A DNA stretch of 64,000 bases from Caballeronia sp. Its GTDB lineage: Bacteria > Pseudomonadota > Gammaproteobacteria > Burkholderiales > Burkholderiaceae. The translations under genes were made by a program, and so were the position numbers. This document shows, piece by piece, positions 27,901-37,017 of this stretch; within the stretch, counting starts at the first letter, position 1, and each line of letters opens with the position of its first letter. The notes under the pieces were generated by a model. That model made no database searches, was not told the DNA's origin, and saw nothing but the letters and a program-made list of their open reading frames with translations. The stretch spans positions 1 through 64,000 of the forward strand of contig NZ_JAQGMM010000173.1 of assembly GCF_028292365.1 (NCBI RefSeq), in the 5' to 3' direction.

Positions 27901-28413
27901 TCAGCAAAGCGCGGGCGCCGTGCGAGCCAGCCGATGGAAGTGGCGACCGAAATAAATCAGGCTGTCGCCGTCGCCCCGCACCACGATGTCGTCCACTTCC
28001 ACGAACATCACCGAATGCGAGCCGACCGTTTTAGTATCGACAATACGTCCTTCAAGGCTGGCAAGCGCATCGGCGAGAACGGGCAAACCGAGGCGCCCCG
28101 CGGTCCAGGTCTGCTGCTCGAAGCGCTCGCTCATCGGCAGGTTGGTCATGCCGGCGAAATGACGCGCCAACTCCTGGTGATTGGCAGGCAGCACGTTGAT
28201 GCAGACGTTGCCATTGCCCGCGAACACGGAGTGGGCAAAGCTCGACTGGTTCACGCACACAAGCATGGTGGGCGGTGTGTCGGTCACCGAACATACCGCG
28301 CTTGCGGTCATGCCGCAGCGGCCACCCGGACCGTCGGTGGTGATGATGTTGACGGCCGCCGACAGGTACGCCATGGCTTCCCGAAACAGCTTGCGGGTGC
28401 TTTCGTTATTCAT
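27901..28413 (-). CDS. Flavin reductase (HpaC-like)
   Basis: A 170-residue flavin reductase domain protein, the small component that supplies reduced FAD or FMN to two-component monooxygenases. Family marks are FREAMAYLSAAVNIITTDGPGGRCGMTASAVCSVTDTPPTMLVCVN and VCINVLPANHQELARHFAG, with a C-terminal GDSLIYFGRHFHRLA close to HpaC. AGGAC lies upstream of the ATG. No HpaB-type oxygenase is adjacent, so the partner is elsewhere or is the flavin monooxygenase at 60936. Convergent with the third transglutaminase, 24 bp apart. Confidence 0.88.
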   Translation of the reverse strand: MNNESTRKLFREAMAYLSAAVNIITTDGPGGRCGMTASAVCSVTDTPPTMLVCVNQSSFAHSVFAGNGNVCINVLPANHQELARHFAGMTNLPMSERFEQQTWTAGRLGLPVLADALASLEGRIVDTKTVGSHSVMFVEVDDIVVRGDGDSLIYFGRHFHRLARTAPALC

Positions 28414-28766
28414 GTCCTGTTCCCCGGTTCACGCAAATACACCTGAAACACCGGAATGCAACGGGCTCGTTTCAGAGTCTTGCCGCGCCTCGCGCTGTCG
28501 GGTCGCTTGACTATCTACGACCGTGCCAACCACGCAATGGGCAAGACAGGCGGCTACATCCGGTAATGGCGGTAGAGTGCCGCGATCCTGGCAGGCCGGT
28601 ATGCCTGCTGGACCACATCCGCGGATAAATGATCGGGGAACGGACGCGCAGCTTCAGCCTTAAGATCAACGAAAATAGTTGAATAACAATAGTATTTTTA
28701 TCTCAGCATCAATAAAATCGATTGATTGAAATCTGCAAAAAATCCACTCAAGCGGTCGATAAAACC
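28414..28766. other. Intergenic region between flavin reductase and LysR
   Basis: Divergent promoter region of about 350 bp. The half nearer the LysR gene is AT-rich (ATAGTATTTTTATC, AATAAAATCGATTGATTG) and is the likely LysR promoter. No convincing ORF or perfect dyad was found. Confidence 0.45.
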
Positions 28767-29633
28767 ATGATGCGAGAGCTAAAAACCTTTCTGGCGGTGG
28801 TGCGTTTCGGGACCTTCGCGAGCGCCGGGGCACATATCGGGCTGACGCAATCGGCTGTCAGCGCACAGATCCAGCGGTTGGAGGAAGACCTGGGTTTCCC
28901 GCTATTCGACCGGACCGGGCGCTCCGCCACGCTCAACGCTGCGGGCAAGCAAACGGTCGAGTCGGCCGAGGAATTGTTGTCGGTGTACGCCCGCCTCGCG
29001 GCGCGTGGCGGTACAGCGGAACAGTCCGGTCTGCTGCGGGTTGGGGCTATTGCTTCGGCGCAGGCGTCGTTTCTGGTTAGTGCCATTGAACTGTTCCGGC
29101 AGACTTCGCCCGGGTGGCGAATCCGCGTGGTTCCTGGGGTGTCGCTCAACTTGCTCGCGCAGGTGGACTCCGGCGAGATCGACGTCGCGGTGATCATCAA
29201 ACCCCCTTTCGCGCTGCCGGCCGAACTGCACTGGCGCACGCTGCTCACCGAAACTTTCGTGCTGCTGGTCCCGCGCGAACTGGCGGACCAGCCGTGGCGC
29301 GCGCTGCTCAAGTCAGAGCCTTTTATTCGATACGACCGGAGCTCATTTGGAGGCCGCCTCGTCGACCGCTTTCTCAGAAGAATTCGCGTCACGGTGCAGG
29401 ACGTGGTCGAGCTGGATGAATTGCAGGGAATTGTCGGGCTCGTGGCGCACGGGGTGGGCATTGCGATCATCCCGCAATCGTCCGCGCTCCATGTGCCGGA
29501 AACGGTGCGCGCATTGTCTCTTGATGACGAGACCTTCACGCGTGAAATCGGCCTCGTCCAGCGGCATACGAGAAACGAGCAAACCGTCACCGTGCAATTC
29601 GCCGGGTCCGTCTGTGCTGTTCTGCCGCGATGA
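28767..29633 (+). CDS. LysR family regulator, Nac/Cbl-like
   Basis: A LysR regulator of 288 residues from the ATG at 28767 (a second ATG follows directly at 28770). The helix-turn-helix spans about 4-62 (LKTFLAVVRFGTFASAGAHIGLTQSAVSAQIQRLEEDLGFPLFDRTGRSATL) and the effector domain 90-285 (LLRVGAIASAQASFLVSAIELFRQTSPGWRIRVVPG). It is divergent from the flavin reductase gene and is a candidate regulator of it. The effector is unknown. Confidence 0.88.
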   Translation: MMRELKTFLAVVRFGTFASAGAHIGLTQSAVSAQIQRLEEDLGFPLFDRTGRSATLNAAGKQTVESAEELLSVYARLAARGGTAEQSGLLRVGAIASAQASFLVSAIELFRQTSPGWRIRVVPGVSLNLLAQVDSGEIDVAVIIKPPFALPAELHWRTLLTETFVLLVPRELADQPWRALLKSEPFIRYDRSSFGGRLVDRFLRRIRVTVQDVVELDELQGIVGLVAHGVGIAIIPQSSALHVPETVRALSLDDETFTREIGLVQRHTRNEQTVTVQFAGSVCAVLPR

Positions 29634-29726
29634 GGGATGCCGCGTTAGTGGAAACGGGTGCCTGGGTTGTTTGAGCCAGAACAACGCCGTCGTGATTTAT
29701 TGAACGACAGGTCATAATATCCACGC

Positions 29727-30323
29727 ATGACAAAAACCTCTTCTCTGCCACAACCTGCCGACCGCTCGCAAGAACGTGGTCGACCCCGTGAGTTCGACCT
29801 CGACGAAGTCGTCGATTCTGCCGGCCGGGTGTTCTGGGAAGGCGGTTATCACGCGACCTCGGTCGGAACCTTATGCGATGCGACGGGCCTGCTGCGAGGG
29901 AGCTTGTACGGCGCATTCGGCGACAAGCACGGGCTGTTGATCGCGGCGTTCGAACGTTATGCCGACGGTGCGGTTGCCCGCCTCAAAGAGCGTCTGGCAG
30001 CCGATCTGCCGCCGCGTGAGTGCCTGCGCGAGGCGCTGCTTCATTACACCCGGCTCAGCGCCGACCTGGCCGGGCGCCATGGATGTTTCATCACCAATGC
30101 GGCACTCGAACTGCTTCCGGCAGACGAAGTATTGCGGCCTTACATCGAAACCACGCTCCAGCGTATTGGCGCCCAACTGACAGCAGCCGTCGGCGCTGAT
30201 TCTCAACAACCTCTATTTACGCCGCCGCACGCGACGCATGGCTGCCGGTTCGTAGAACCGGGCCGATACCGATACTTATACTCAGGCCCAAGCGGTACCG
30301 GCCCGCGTCGTCAAACCACCTGA
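29727..30323 (+). CDS. TetR family regulator with aberrant C-terminus
   Basis: A 198-residue ORF. The TetR DNA-binding domain is clear (residues 18-75; GRPREFDLDEVVDSAGRVFWEGGYHATSVGTLCDATGLLRGSLYGAFGDK) and the ligand domain starts normally (LSADLAGRHGCFITNAALELLP). After about residue 155 the sequence turns into GADSQQPLFTPPHATHG and a Pro/Arg/Gly-rich tail that does not look like the helical end of a TetR domain. No single frameshift restores it, so the 3' part was probably lost or replaced. The end overlaps the small gene on the other strand. It may still bind DNA but may not dimerise properly. Confidence 0.7.
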   Translation: MTKTSSLPQPADRSQERGRPREFDLDEVVDSAGRVFWEGGYHATSVGTLCDATGLLRGSLYGAFGDKHGLLIAAFERYADGAVARLKERLAADLPPRECLREALLHYTRLSADLAGRHGCFITNAALELLPADEVLRPYIETTLQRIGAQLTAAVGADSQQPLFTPPHATHGCRFVEPGRYRYLYSGPSGTGPRRQTT

Positions 30324-30535
30324 AACGGCGCTCGTGGCATTGCATCTCCATCCAGACTGGCTATCGCCCAGACGACAGCAAAATTCGTCGCGGCATTATG
30401 CGAAGCGAAACGACCGAGCGTGCCGTGCGAGCGTTGATTTCCATGCTCGTCCCGGATGATCACGGATGAATCGAAGGCGCCTTGGGCGGGAGCGACCATG
30501 GGTCGTATAGTCGATCCTCGGTATTGCATTTCCAT
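30311..30535 (-). CDS. Small conserved-looking protein, unknown
   Basis: A 74-residue ORF starting MEMQYRGSTIRPMVAP, with AGAGGG upstream of the ATG at 30535. The sequence is soluble and protein-like, with IIRDEHGNQRSHGTLGRFASHNAATNFAVVWAIASLDG in the middle, similar in style to small beta-rich cytoplasmic proteins common in Burkholderiales. I do not recognise a named family. Its end overlaps the truncated TetR gene by 13 bp. Confidence 0.55.
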   Translation of the reverse strand: MEMQYRGSTIRPMVAPAQGAFDSSVIIRDEHGNQRSHGTLGRFASHNAATNFAVVWAIASLDGDAMPRAPFQVV

Positions 30536-30631
30536 ATTCAGCCCTCTCTCGTTAGGTTGATGCAATGGAAGCTGGAGTAACAATCAGAAATTTTCGTTCT
30601 ACGACTTGCTCCACAACTTTCTGCGCCACGA

Positions 30632-30865
30632 TCAAATTGCCGTGTTCACGCATTCGAGTATTCGCTGCACAGTTGCGTGCTGAGTGGGCGTCAATTCCGA
30701 ACAACGCGTCAGATCAATGACACGCTTGCGCCAATAAGCCTGGCCGAGAAGCGAACTGCCACCGTCGTCGCTCCAGCGCGGAACGATCCGCTCCAGATGT
30801 GCGATCTCCTGCTCGACCAATAATGGATGTCGGGGGGCGATTTGGAAGGTCTGGTCAAAGCTCAC
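30632..30865 (-). CDS. Small soluble protein, unknown
   Basis: A 77-residue ORF (MSFDQTFQIAPRHPLLVEQEIAHLERIVPRW...) from a GTG at 30865 with GGAG about eight bases upstream. The sequence is helical and charged, with no membrane segment or signal. It lies 97 bp upstream of the other small gene on the same strand, so the two may be co-transcribed. A dyad at 30921-30938 sits in its promoter region. Function unknown. Confidence 0.5.
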   Translation of the reverse strand: MSFDQTFQIAPRHPLLVEQEIAHLERIVPRWSDDGGSSLLGQAYWRKRVIDLTRCSELTPTQHATVQRILECVNTAI

Positions 30866-31261
30866 GGCTCATGCTCCAGTAGCAAAGGAGCCGACATTAC
30901 CGGGTCTTCACCGATAGCGAATCCTCAATTCTGAGGATTTACGTTAGGCAATAACGTCTAGTGATCGCCTAGAGGCAAAAAACGATAAATGAAAATGCAG
31001 AGGCGCACCGGGCCAGTGCGATAAAAGACCGTTATTGGGCGAAGGGGAATATTGTCCAGGGCGTGCGAGCGTTGCGCATCACAGGCCGAATTCAATTTCG
31101 TTGGCTCACCAGGCTTACATTTTCGCGGGCATTCTGCTGAAGCGCTTATCTAACCGTCTTCGCATTCAATTCAAGCAGCACGATGGCTGGGCGCAGCATT
31201 CAGCGAATATTATTTCCGAATAGAGGGCATTTATAAAAATACTTTTCGCCCGCGCGCCGCC
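30866..31261. other. Intergenic region with a short dyad
   Basis: No supported gene. It contains the dyad ATCCTCA-ATTC-TGAGGAT (30921-30938), which recurs near 34327, and small hairpins CGTTA-GGCAA-TAACG and CTAG-N7-CTAG just after it. The 62-residue ORF at 31035 has no motif or ribosome site. Confidence 0.45.
30921..30938. repeat. Dyad repeat, copy 1
   Basis: ATCCTCA and TGAGGAT arms flank ATTC. It lies about 56 bp upstream of the GTG of the 77-residue protein, where an operator or promoter would be. A second copy is at 34327-34342. Confidence 0.45.
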
Positions 31262-32029
31262 TTACTGGTGTCGGTTTGTCTGGACGGCGCGAATCAGTTT
31301 GGAGCGGCTTCCAACACCGAGTTTATGGAAAGAACGGTCAATATGCGTACGGACCGTCGTATAAGAGATGCCCAGCCGGAATGCAATTTCCTTGTCGAGT
31401 AACCCTTCCACTACCAGGCCGACCACATCGCGCTCACGCGCCGTCAGGTTCTTCAGCACGTCCTCTGAAATCAGCTTGGCTTGCGGTCCAGACGCCTGTG
31501 CCATGCCAGCTGCGGCGCGTGCTCGCGCGAGTGCGGCGGTAAAAGCGGGGCGAATGAACTCGGCCATGGCGAGGTCGTGATCGGAGAAATCTTCCCGATG
31601 CTTACCGCGCCAGATACGCAGATCGCCAATATTCTCATCGCCGGCCCACGCATACACATTCATACCCCAGTGCAAACCGTCACGACGCAGAAAGTCGTTA
31701 AACAGTTCAGTCCGCATTAATTCGCCTTGCGGAATCACGTTGGTCACACGAACCGCCTGGCGGCAATTCTGCAACCGGGGGGTCACGGTATCGCGGTACT
31801 GATAGTACTTCTCGTACTCGGACAGGTTGTCGTCCGACATGTTGAACGAGACCCGATTGACGAATTCCTTCTTCGTCTCGTCCCAGACATACGACCCGAG
31901 ATGATCCGCGCGCAGCAAGCTGAGCATGCGCACGCCCACTTCCTGCCGCATTAACTGCTCAGGAAGTGAGTCGGCAAGCACGGCGAAGATATCGGAAACC
32001 AGGCCGGTTTCTCGGCTCGTCAAATACAT
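31262..32029 (-). CDS. LuxR-type transcriptional regulator
   Basis: A 255-residue regulator. The C-terminal LuxR/GerE helix-turn-helix is clear (about 190-250; LTARERDVVGLVVEGLLDKEIAFRLGISYTTVRTHIDRSFHKLGV). The N-terminal 180 residues look like a GAF-type sensor (YVWDETKKEFVNRVSFNMSDDNL, LHWGMNVYAWAGDENIGDLRIWRGK) rather than a classical acyl-homoserine-lactone domain; no LuxI synthase is nearby. It is divergent from the flavin amine oxidase gene, which it probably controls through the 309-bp gap containing phased AACGTC repeats. Confidence 0.88.
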   Translation of the reverse strand: MYLTSRETGLVSDIFAVLADSLPEQLMRQEVGVRMLSLLRADHLGSYVWDETKKEFVNRVSFNMSDDNLSEYEKYYQYRDTVTPRLQNCRQAVRVTNVIPQGELMRTELFNDFLRRDGLHWGMNVYAWAGDENIGDLRIWRGKHREDFSDHDLAMAEFIRPAFTAALARARAAAGMAQASGPQAKLISEDVLKNLTARERDVVGLVVEGLLDKEIAFRLGISYTTVRTHIDRSFHKLGVGSRSKLIRAVQTNRHQ

Positions 32030-32338
32030 TTCACGGACATGCTGGTGGGTCCCGGGTCAATGGCTCGCGGACGTTTTCTCCACGCGCAAGCCTCCATATT
32101 TTTTTTGATCTTGCCTCGCAGATTACACGGACGATATTTCCGATTCAAGTCTGTTCTATCCGTGCCGTTAAATAGTTCGCCGTCATTTCACCTGACGGGC
32201 CAATTGTTTGAACGCATTGCGAGGCGGCGGAGAACAAGATCAGGCCGCCTGCGCTCAGTCCCAACTTATATCAATGCCGAAATACTTCCACCAAACGTCG
32301 ACTAAACGTCCATCAACGTCTATTAAACGGGGAAATGC
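32030..32338. promoter_or_regulatory. Divergent region between LuxR regulator and amine oxidase
   Basis: A 309-bp divergent promoter region with no gene. Near its right end AACGTC is iterated at 32294, 32305 and 32315, with AACGGG at 32326, spaced 11, 10 and 11 bp, just upstream of the amine oxidase ATG. The last unit merges with the ribosome binding site (GGGGAAATGC). Confidence 0.5.
32294..32331 (+). repeat. Helically phased AACGTC repeats
   Basis: Three exact AACGTC hexamers and one AACGGG occur at 11-, 10- and 11-bp steps, placing all on one DNA face, within 45 bp of the amine oxidase start codon. This would suit a protein array, possibly the adjacent LuxR-type regulator, or control of mRNA translation. 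The role is inferred. Confidence 0.5.
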
Positions 32339-34111
32339 ATGGCCTTCATTCCGAATCTACGTCGCCGCAAGCCGATTATTACAGCCGGCGAAACTACTCC
32401 AGCCGTACAACCCACCTTCGGTTATATCGATACCCTGTTCGACTATGGCGCGTTGCTGGCAGCGTCGCCAGATTCGCTGGGCAAACTCCCGGCGGCCGGC
32501 AATCCGACGATCGCGATTATTGGTGCGGGCATGAGCGGCCTCGTGTCGGCGTATGAACTTCTGCGTGCCGGTGCGGCGAACGTCGTGTTGTATGAAGCGT
32601 CCGGGCGCACTGGCGGACGCGCTTACAGCGTTCCCTTTACGAACCAGGCGCCGGCATTCCTGGCCGAACTCGGCGCCATGCGTTTCCCTCCCAGCGAATA
32701 CAGCCTGTTCGATTACCTTGACCGCTTCGGTATCCAGGCAAATTCGAATTTCCCCGACCCAGGCGAAGTGCTGACCAACCTCGGTTATCAAGGACAGACC
32801 TACACATGGCCGGCCCAAGGCAATCCGCCCGATATGTTCGCGACCGTCCATGCGGGCTGGAGCGCGTTTATCAGCGACGGCTTCACGCCCTCCTCCGGAC
32901 CGGCCTTGCTGGCGCCAGTTGCGATCACCGAGCTCTTGCGCAACGGACAGTTAGGGGCGGCGCGGAGCGCGTGGCAGGCGTATATCGACATGTTCGGGAA
33001 CCAGAGCTTTTATAGTGCGCTGCAGACCCTCTTCAGCGGCGCGAATCCTCCCGGCGGCAAGCCATAGCGCAACCCGGACGACTACGAGCTGTTCGGCGCG
33101 CTCGGCGTTGGGTCAGGCGGATTGGGGCCGATGTACCCGGTCGCCTTCCTGGAAATCGTGCGCCTGATGGTCGATGAACTCGAAACCGATCAGTTGTTCA
33201 TTCCAGCGGGCATTGAATCGCTGGCGGACGCATTTAGCGCGCGGGTATTCGGCGGTCGCTCGATTGCGCAACGTGTCGTGAACACGCCGGTGTCACGCGT
33301 GACCCGTAATAGCGAGGGTGTGATGCTCACGCTGGCAGACGGGTCGATCCAGTTCGCCGACCGTGTGATCATGACGGCCAGCACGCGCGCGATGCAGATC
33401 GACATGGCGTTGACCGCGCCCGCGTCGGCGCTCTCGGCGCAGCAGCGCTCGGCAGTGAATGATGTGCATCTGACCAGCTCGTCGAAAGTGTTCGTGATGA
33501 CGCCGCGAAAATTCTGGCTCGACGAGAACCTGCCCGCGAATATCCAGACCGATACGCTGGTACGGGGCGTATATTGCCTCGATTATGCGCCGACCGACCC
33601 CAATGCACCGGGCGTCGTGCTGCTCAGTTACGCGTGGGAAGACGACGCGATCAAGCAGCTTGCGCTCGGAAACAATCAGCAGCGTGTGCAGCGGCTCGTG
33701 GCTGATCTGGCGCAGACCAATGCCGCGTTCGCGCAGTATGTCGTGCCGATCAACAACGACTACGAGACCTATGTGAAGACAGTCGACTGGGATCTGGAGC
33801 AGGGGTATTACGGCGCGTTCAAGCTGAATTTTGCCGGTGGCGATGCCCAGAGCCAGCAGTTGTTCTTCCAATTCCAGGACAGCCTGCAGCCTAAGACGGA
33901 CCCCTTCATCTATCTCGCTGGAGACAGTTGCTCATTTACCGGCGGATGGGTGGAAGGCGCGCTGCAAACGGGGATTAACGCGGTGTGCGCCGTCATCCGC
34001 AGCTTGGGCGGCAGTGTCGTGCCGAACAACCCGCTGGATAATATGTCGCCTCCGTATGACTACAGCGGCGCATCGACTAACGAGGACCGCGAGGCCAGCG
34101 GCGGGCGTTGA
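32339..34111 (+). pseudogene. Flavin amine oxidase gene interrupted by in-frame TAG
   Basis: Two ORF-track entries (32339-33067 and 33122-34111) are in the same frame and together encode a 590-residue FAD-dependent amine oxidase of the tryptophan 2-monooxygenase/L-amino-acid oxidase type. The dinucleotide motif is in IAIIGAGMSGLVSAYELL (about 59-76), the GG motif in ASGRTGGRAYS, and the C-terminal FAD contact in YLAGDSCSFTGGWVEGALQTG. Codon 243 is TAG (33065-33067) and translation resumes in frame with RNPDDYELFGALG. A TGG-to-TAG change is the simplest origin. Without readthrough, only the first 242 residues would be made. Possible decay or a base error. Confidence 0.85.
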
Positions 34112-34161
34112 GACTCACGTTCGGGGGGCTGTAAAAGCGCTAAAAGACAGCCTAAGAGGCG

Positions 34162-34193
34162 GCCAAAAAAAAGACCCGCACAAGGCGGGTCTT
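34162..34193 (-). terminator. Rho-independent terminator for the alcohol dehydrogenase gene
   Basis: AAGACCCGC (34171-34179) and GCGGGTCTT (34185-34193) form a 9-bp stem with a 5-nt loop. On the minus strand the hairpin is followed by an eight-T run, so it efficiently ends transcription coming from the adh gene that stops at 34417. In the plus direction there is no U tract. Confidence 0.75.
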
Positions 34194-34326
34194 AGTCTCT
34201 CAGTTTCGTATGGCGGAACGCGCGGGCATTCTTTGGCACGTTCGCTTAGCCATCGGAGTTCGGTGTAGACCTGTGAAGCCCCCCCGGCTCTTGGTGACAA
34301 CTTAACTGATTAACATGCGCTGCGCG

Positions 34327-34342
34327 TCCTCATTTCTGAGGA
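34327..34342. repeat. Dyad repeat, copy 2
   Basis: TCCTCA-TTTC-TGAGGA, followed by T as in copy 1 at 30921-30938. It lies between the convergent 3' ends of the amine oxidase and adh genes. The same left arm can instead pair with TGAGGACGC downstream (GCGTCCTCA/TGAGGACGC), forming a larger hairpin. Confidence 0.45.
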
Positions 34343-34416
34343 TAAGAAGTGAGGACGCGGCCGAAACAGGTGGATTGAGAACCGCTGGTTTCGGCCCAAA
34401 CTCAGCTCGACCGTGC

Positions 34417-35478
34417 TCAGGCCTCTTCTTTCAACGACGCCATATCGATCACGAAGCGATATTTCACATCGCTTTTAACCATGCGCTCGTAGGCCTTGTC
34501 GATCTCGTCCATGCGGATCATCTCAATGTCCGACGTGATGCCATGCTTGCCGCAAAAATCGAGCATTTCCTGCGTTTCCGCAATGCCGCCAATCAGCGAA
34601 CCAGCCAGCGTACGGCGCTTGAAAATCAGGTTGCCGACAGACGGCGACGGATGCGCATGCTCCGGCACGCCAACGAGCGTCATCGTTCCGTCGCGCTTGA
34701 GCAGCGCGGTGAACTGATCGAGGTCGTGCGAGGCAGCAACGGTGTTGAGGATGAAATCGAACGAGTTGACGTGTTTCGCCATCTGCTCCGGATCTTTCGA
34801 AATAACGACCTCGTGCGCGCCCAGCCGCTTCGCATCTTCAATCTTGCTAGCGGACGTGGTGAACAGCACCACGTGCGCGCCGAATGCAGCCGCGAGCTTC
34901 ACGCCCATATGACCGAGCCCGCCCAGGCCGACGATGCCGACCTTCTGCCCGGCCTGGACATTCCAGTGGCGCAGCGGCGAGTAAGTGGTGATCCCCGCGC
35001 ACAGCAATGGCGCCACGGCTGCGAGTTCAAGGTTCTCGGGAACACGCAGCGTGAAGGCTTCGTCCACGACGATCGACTTCGAATAACCGCCGTAGGTCAC
35101 GCCACCCGTGTGCTTGTCTGGCGCATTGTAAGTGCCGACAAAACCACTGCCTTCGCAATACTGCTCGAGGCCTTCCTGGCACGAAGGGCACGTCCGGCAC
35201 GAATCGACCATGCAGCCGACACCCGCCAGCGTGCCGACCTTGAACTTCGTGACTTCAGAGCCGACTTCAGTCACCCGGCCGACAATTTCGTGTCCTGGCA
35301 CGTTCGGGTACACCGTACCCGCCCATTCGCCGCGCGCGGTGTGCAGGTCCGAATGACACACGCCGCAATACAGGATCTCGATGCGGACATCGTGCGGACC
35401 GGTATCCCGGCGATCGAAGGCGAAGGGAGCAAACGGCTCCTTGGCGGAATGCGCGGCGTAGCCATAGGTCTTGTACAT
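34417..35478 (-). CDS. NAD(P)-dependent zinc alcohol dehydrogenase, YahK/CAD type
   Basis: A 353-residue medium-chain dehydrogenase that interconverts aldehydes and alcohols. Catalytic zinc ligands are Cys41 and His63 (GVCHSD, PGHEIVG); the structural zinc site is Cys94, Cys97, Cys100 and Cys108. The cofactor fold has GIVGLGGLGHMGVKLA, with TTSASK after it suggesting NADPH. The closest known type is E. coli YahK and cinnamyl alcohol dehydrogenases. The start at 35478 (MYKTYGYAAHS) has AAGGA upstream and replaces the track start at 35547. Monocistronic, with a strong terminator. Confidence 0.92.
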   Translation of the reverse strand: MYKTYGYAAHSAKEPFAPFAFDRRDTGPHDVRIEILYCGVCHSDLHTARGEWAGTVYPNVPGHEIVGRVTEVGSEVTKFKVGTLAGVGCMVDSCRTCPSCQEGLEQYCEGSGFVGTYNAPDKHTGGVTYGGYSKSIVVDEAFTLRVPENLELAAVAPLLCAGITTYSPLRHWNVQAGQKVGIVGLGGLGHMGVKLAAAFGAHVVLFTTSASKIEDAKRLGAHEVVISKDPEQMAKHVNSFDFILNTVAASHDLDQFTALLKRDGTMTLVGVPEHAHPSPSVGNLIFKRRTLAGSLIGGIAETQEMLDFCGKHGITSDIEMIRMDEIDKAYERMVKSDVKYRFVIDMASLKEEA

Positions 35479-36398
35479 GGTGTGATCCTTGAAATAGTTC
35501 GTTGATTCGAGGTGCGTTCGTCGATGCAGGGGGCGCCGTCCGTGCAATCCTGTTACCCCGCGTCATAACGGCTGGAACGAAAGGCAACAAGCTTGGTAAA
35601 AGGCGTTCTCGACTTGACGACATCTGAAACTGCGCCAAGGCTCGATCTGACTTGTATCGATATCGCCCGGCTGTGCGATTGCACAATGACTGCCGCGAAT
35701 GACGTGCTGACTACAGAGTTTCGTTTCCGAACCTGATCTGCAGTCGAACACCCGGGAGACCCGAGCGCCCCCTTCGCAGGACAGTATGCGAATTGTGGAC
35801 CATCCACTCAATGGAAATATTGCGATTTCACAATTCCAATTAATGGAATGTGGAGTTGCAGCAATTATGCGATTGATATCAGGGCGTTATTCGAAGGAAA
35901 GAGACGCGCCTTGTGAGAGCGGTTCGATCAGGCCTGTTCCACGATCATCGCATTCTTTGCGCTAGCCGGGTGACGCGCGTCTCTACGATCGCACCCAAAT
36001 TCGATATCGAGGCGTTCAGCGTTCGCATCGCAGCCTGAAGATGTAAACGCGCCAGTCTGCTTCTAGTCACGCAGGAGCGATTTGGCCACCATAACGTTTC
36101 GTCATCCTACATGTCGTGAAGTATTCTCATGCGTCAGTTCGCCGGCGTATCCCATCCGAACTCGGGATTGAGTGTCCCCGGAGGAAGCTGCTGAACACGC
36201 ATTGGCGGTTCGTGCACGGCCCAGGATAAATGTCCGTTGCAAGCCAGCCGCCATTCGCGCACACCGATCCTCATACGAATCGTCGTGACGGTCGTGAAAT
36301 ACCCTTCCCCCAAGCGGCCTTGTCAAGATTTCTGCCGGCGTGCCGTAATTGTGAATAACGAGGCGGAAACGTTCTGCGCTGCGACGGGGAGAAGGAAC
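35479..36398. other. Gene-poor stretch upstream of adh
   Basis: About 920 bp with no supported gene. The ORFs here (35553-35807, 35563-35811, 36102-36326, all minus) are short, Arg/Ser-rich and mutually overlapping. An AT-rich part at 35810-35880 contains TTCCA-ATTAA-TGGAA, a 5-bp dyad that could be an operator. The adh promoter must lie in the first part. The stretch may hold decayed sequence, but I could not identify an ancestor. Confidence 0.5.
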
Positions 36399-36530
36399 AT
36401 GACAGACTTGGACTGGCCGATGGTTGGGGTATATCTGGTGATGCTGATGGGCGCTGTACTGCTCCTGAGCGCACTGTCCATGCGTGGGACAAGACTGCCA
36501 CTCCCGAACGCCTTGTCAACGAGCGAGTAG
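36399..36530 (+). CDS. Very small single-helix membrane protein, unknown
   Basis: A 43-residue ORF, MTDLDWPMVGVYLVMLMGAVLLLSALSMRG..., with a strong ribosome site (GGGGAGAAGGAAC) directly before the ATG at 36399. One membrane helix covers residues 9-28, followed by a short basic tail. The ORF track shows it only inside a longer 97-residue frame. No family is recognised; the ribosome site and clean helix are the support. Confidence 0.45.
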   Translation: MTDLDWPMVGVYLVMLMGAVLLLSALSMRGTRLPLPNALSTSE

Positions 36531-37017
36531 CGAATTCGGCGGCTGCCGGTGCGGCGCCCCCGCTCCAAAGATTCCGGCGGGGGTGTCGACGCACTATGTG
36601 GTCGATCGGCAAGAAACGATCGGCCATCGTTATCTGAAGTTGATGTTGTTGTCGGATCAACACCTGCGCTTCACACGAAAACCGTCCCTGCCAACCTTCG
36701 TGGCAGCAGGCATCACACTGCTAAAAGGTCTCACGGTCATCGTCAATAACGGGCGAATCGAATGGGTCATTCATCCCATGTTTCCGCTCAATCGGAATGC
36801 TGCGGATCCTCTCACCCTACCGAGAGCACACCGAAAAACCAGTCAGTAGCGATTCTGAAAACCGGCCTGCCGCTCTCGTGTACGATGGCCTCATATCGAG
36901 CCGAGGCAAACCGGGCGTTACGCACAACGCATGCCCCGAGCACGGTGCAATAGCCCGCGCGCCTGAGCCGGATTCGCGCGACGATCCGCTGTTAGCCGTC
37001 ACTGGGTGGGGATTTCC
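36531..37017. other. Gene-poor stretch before the PLP-enzyme gene
   Basis: About 490 bp. The only candidate is an 88-residue frame from a GTG at 36583 (MSTHYVVDRQETIGHRYLKLML...) that reads like protein in its first 65 residues but then becomes Arg/Thr-rich; I could not place it in a family, so it is not called. The right end carries GGTGGGGA, the ribosome site of the next gene. Confidence 0.4.

Noticed and set aside
36583-36849. 88-residue frame from a GTG, MSTHYVVDRQETIGHRY
   Set aside because: The first part reads like protein but the end does not, and no family was recognised; could be a remnant of a decayed gene.
35479-37017. Possible insertion sequence or integrase remnant in the gene-poor stretch
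   Set aside because: No transposase-like reading frame, terminal inverted repeats or target duplication could be found.
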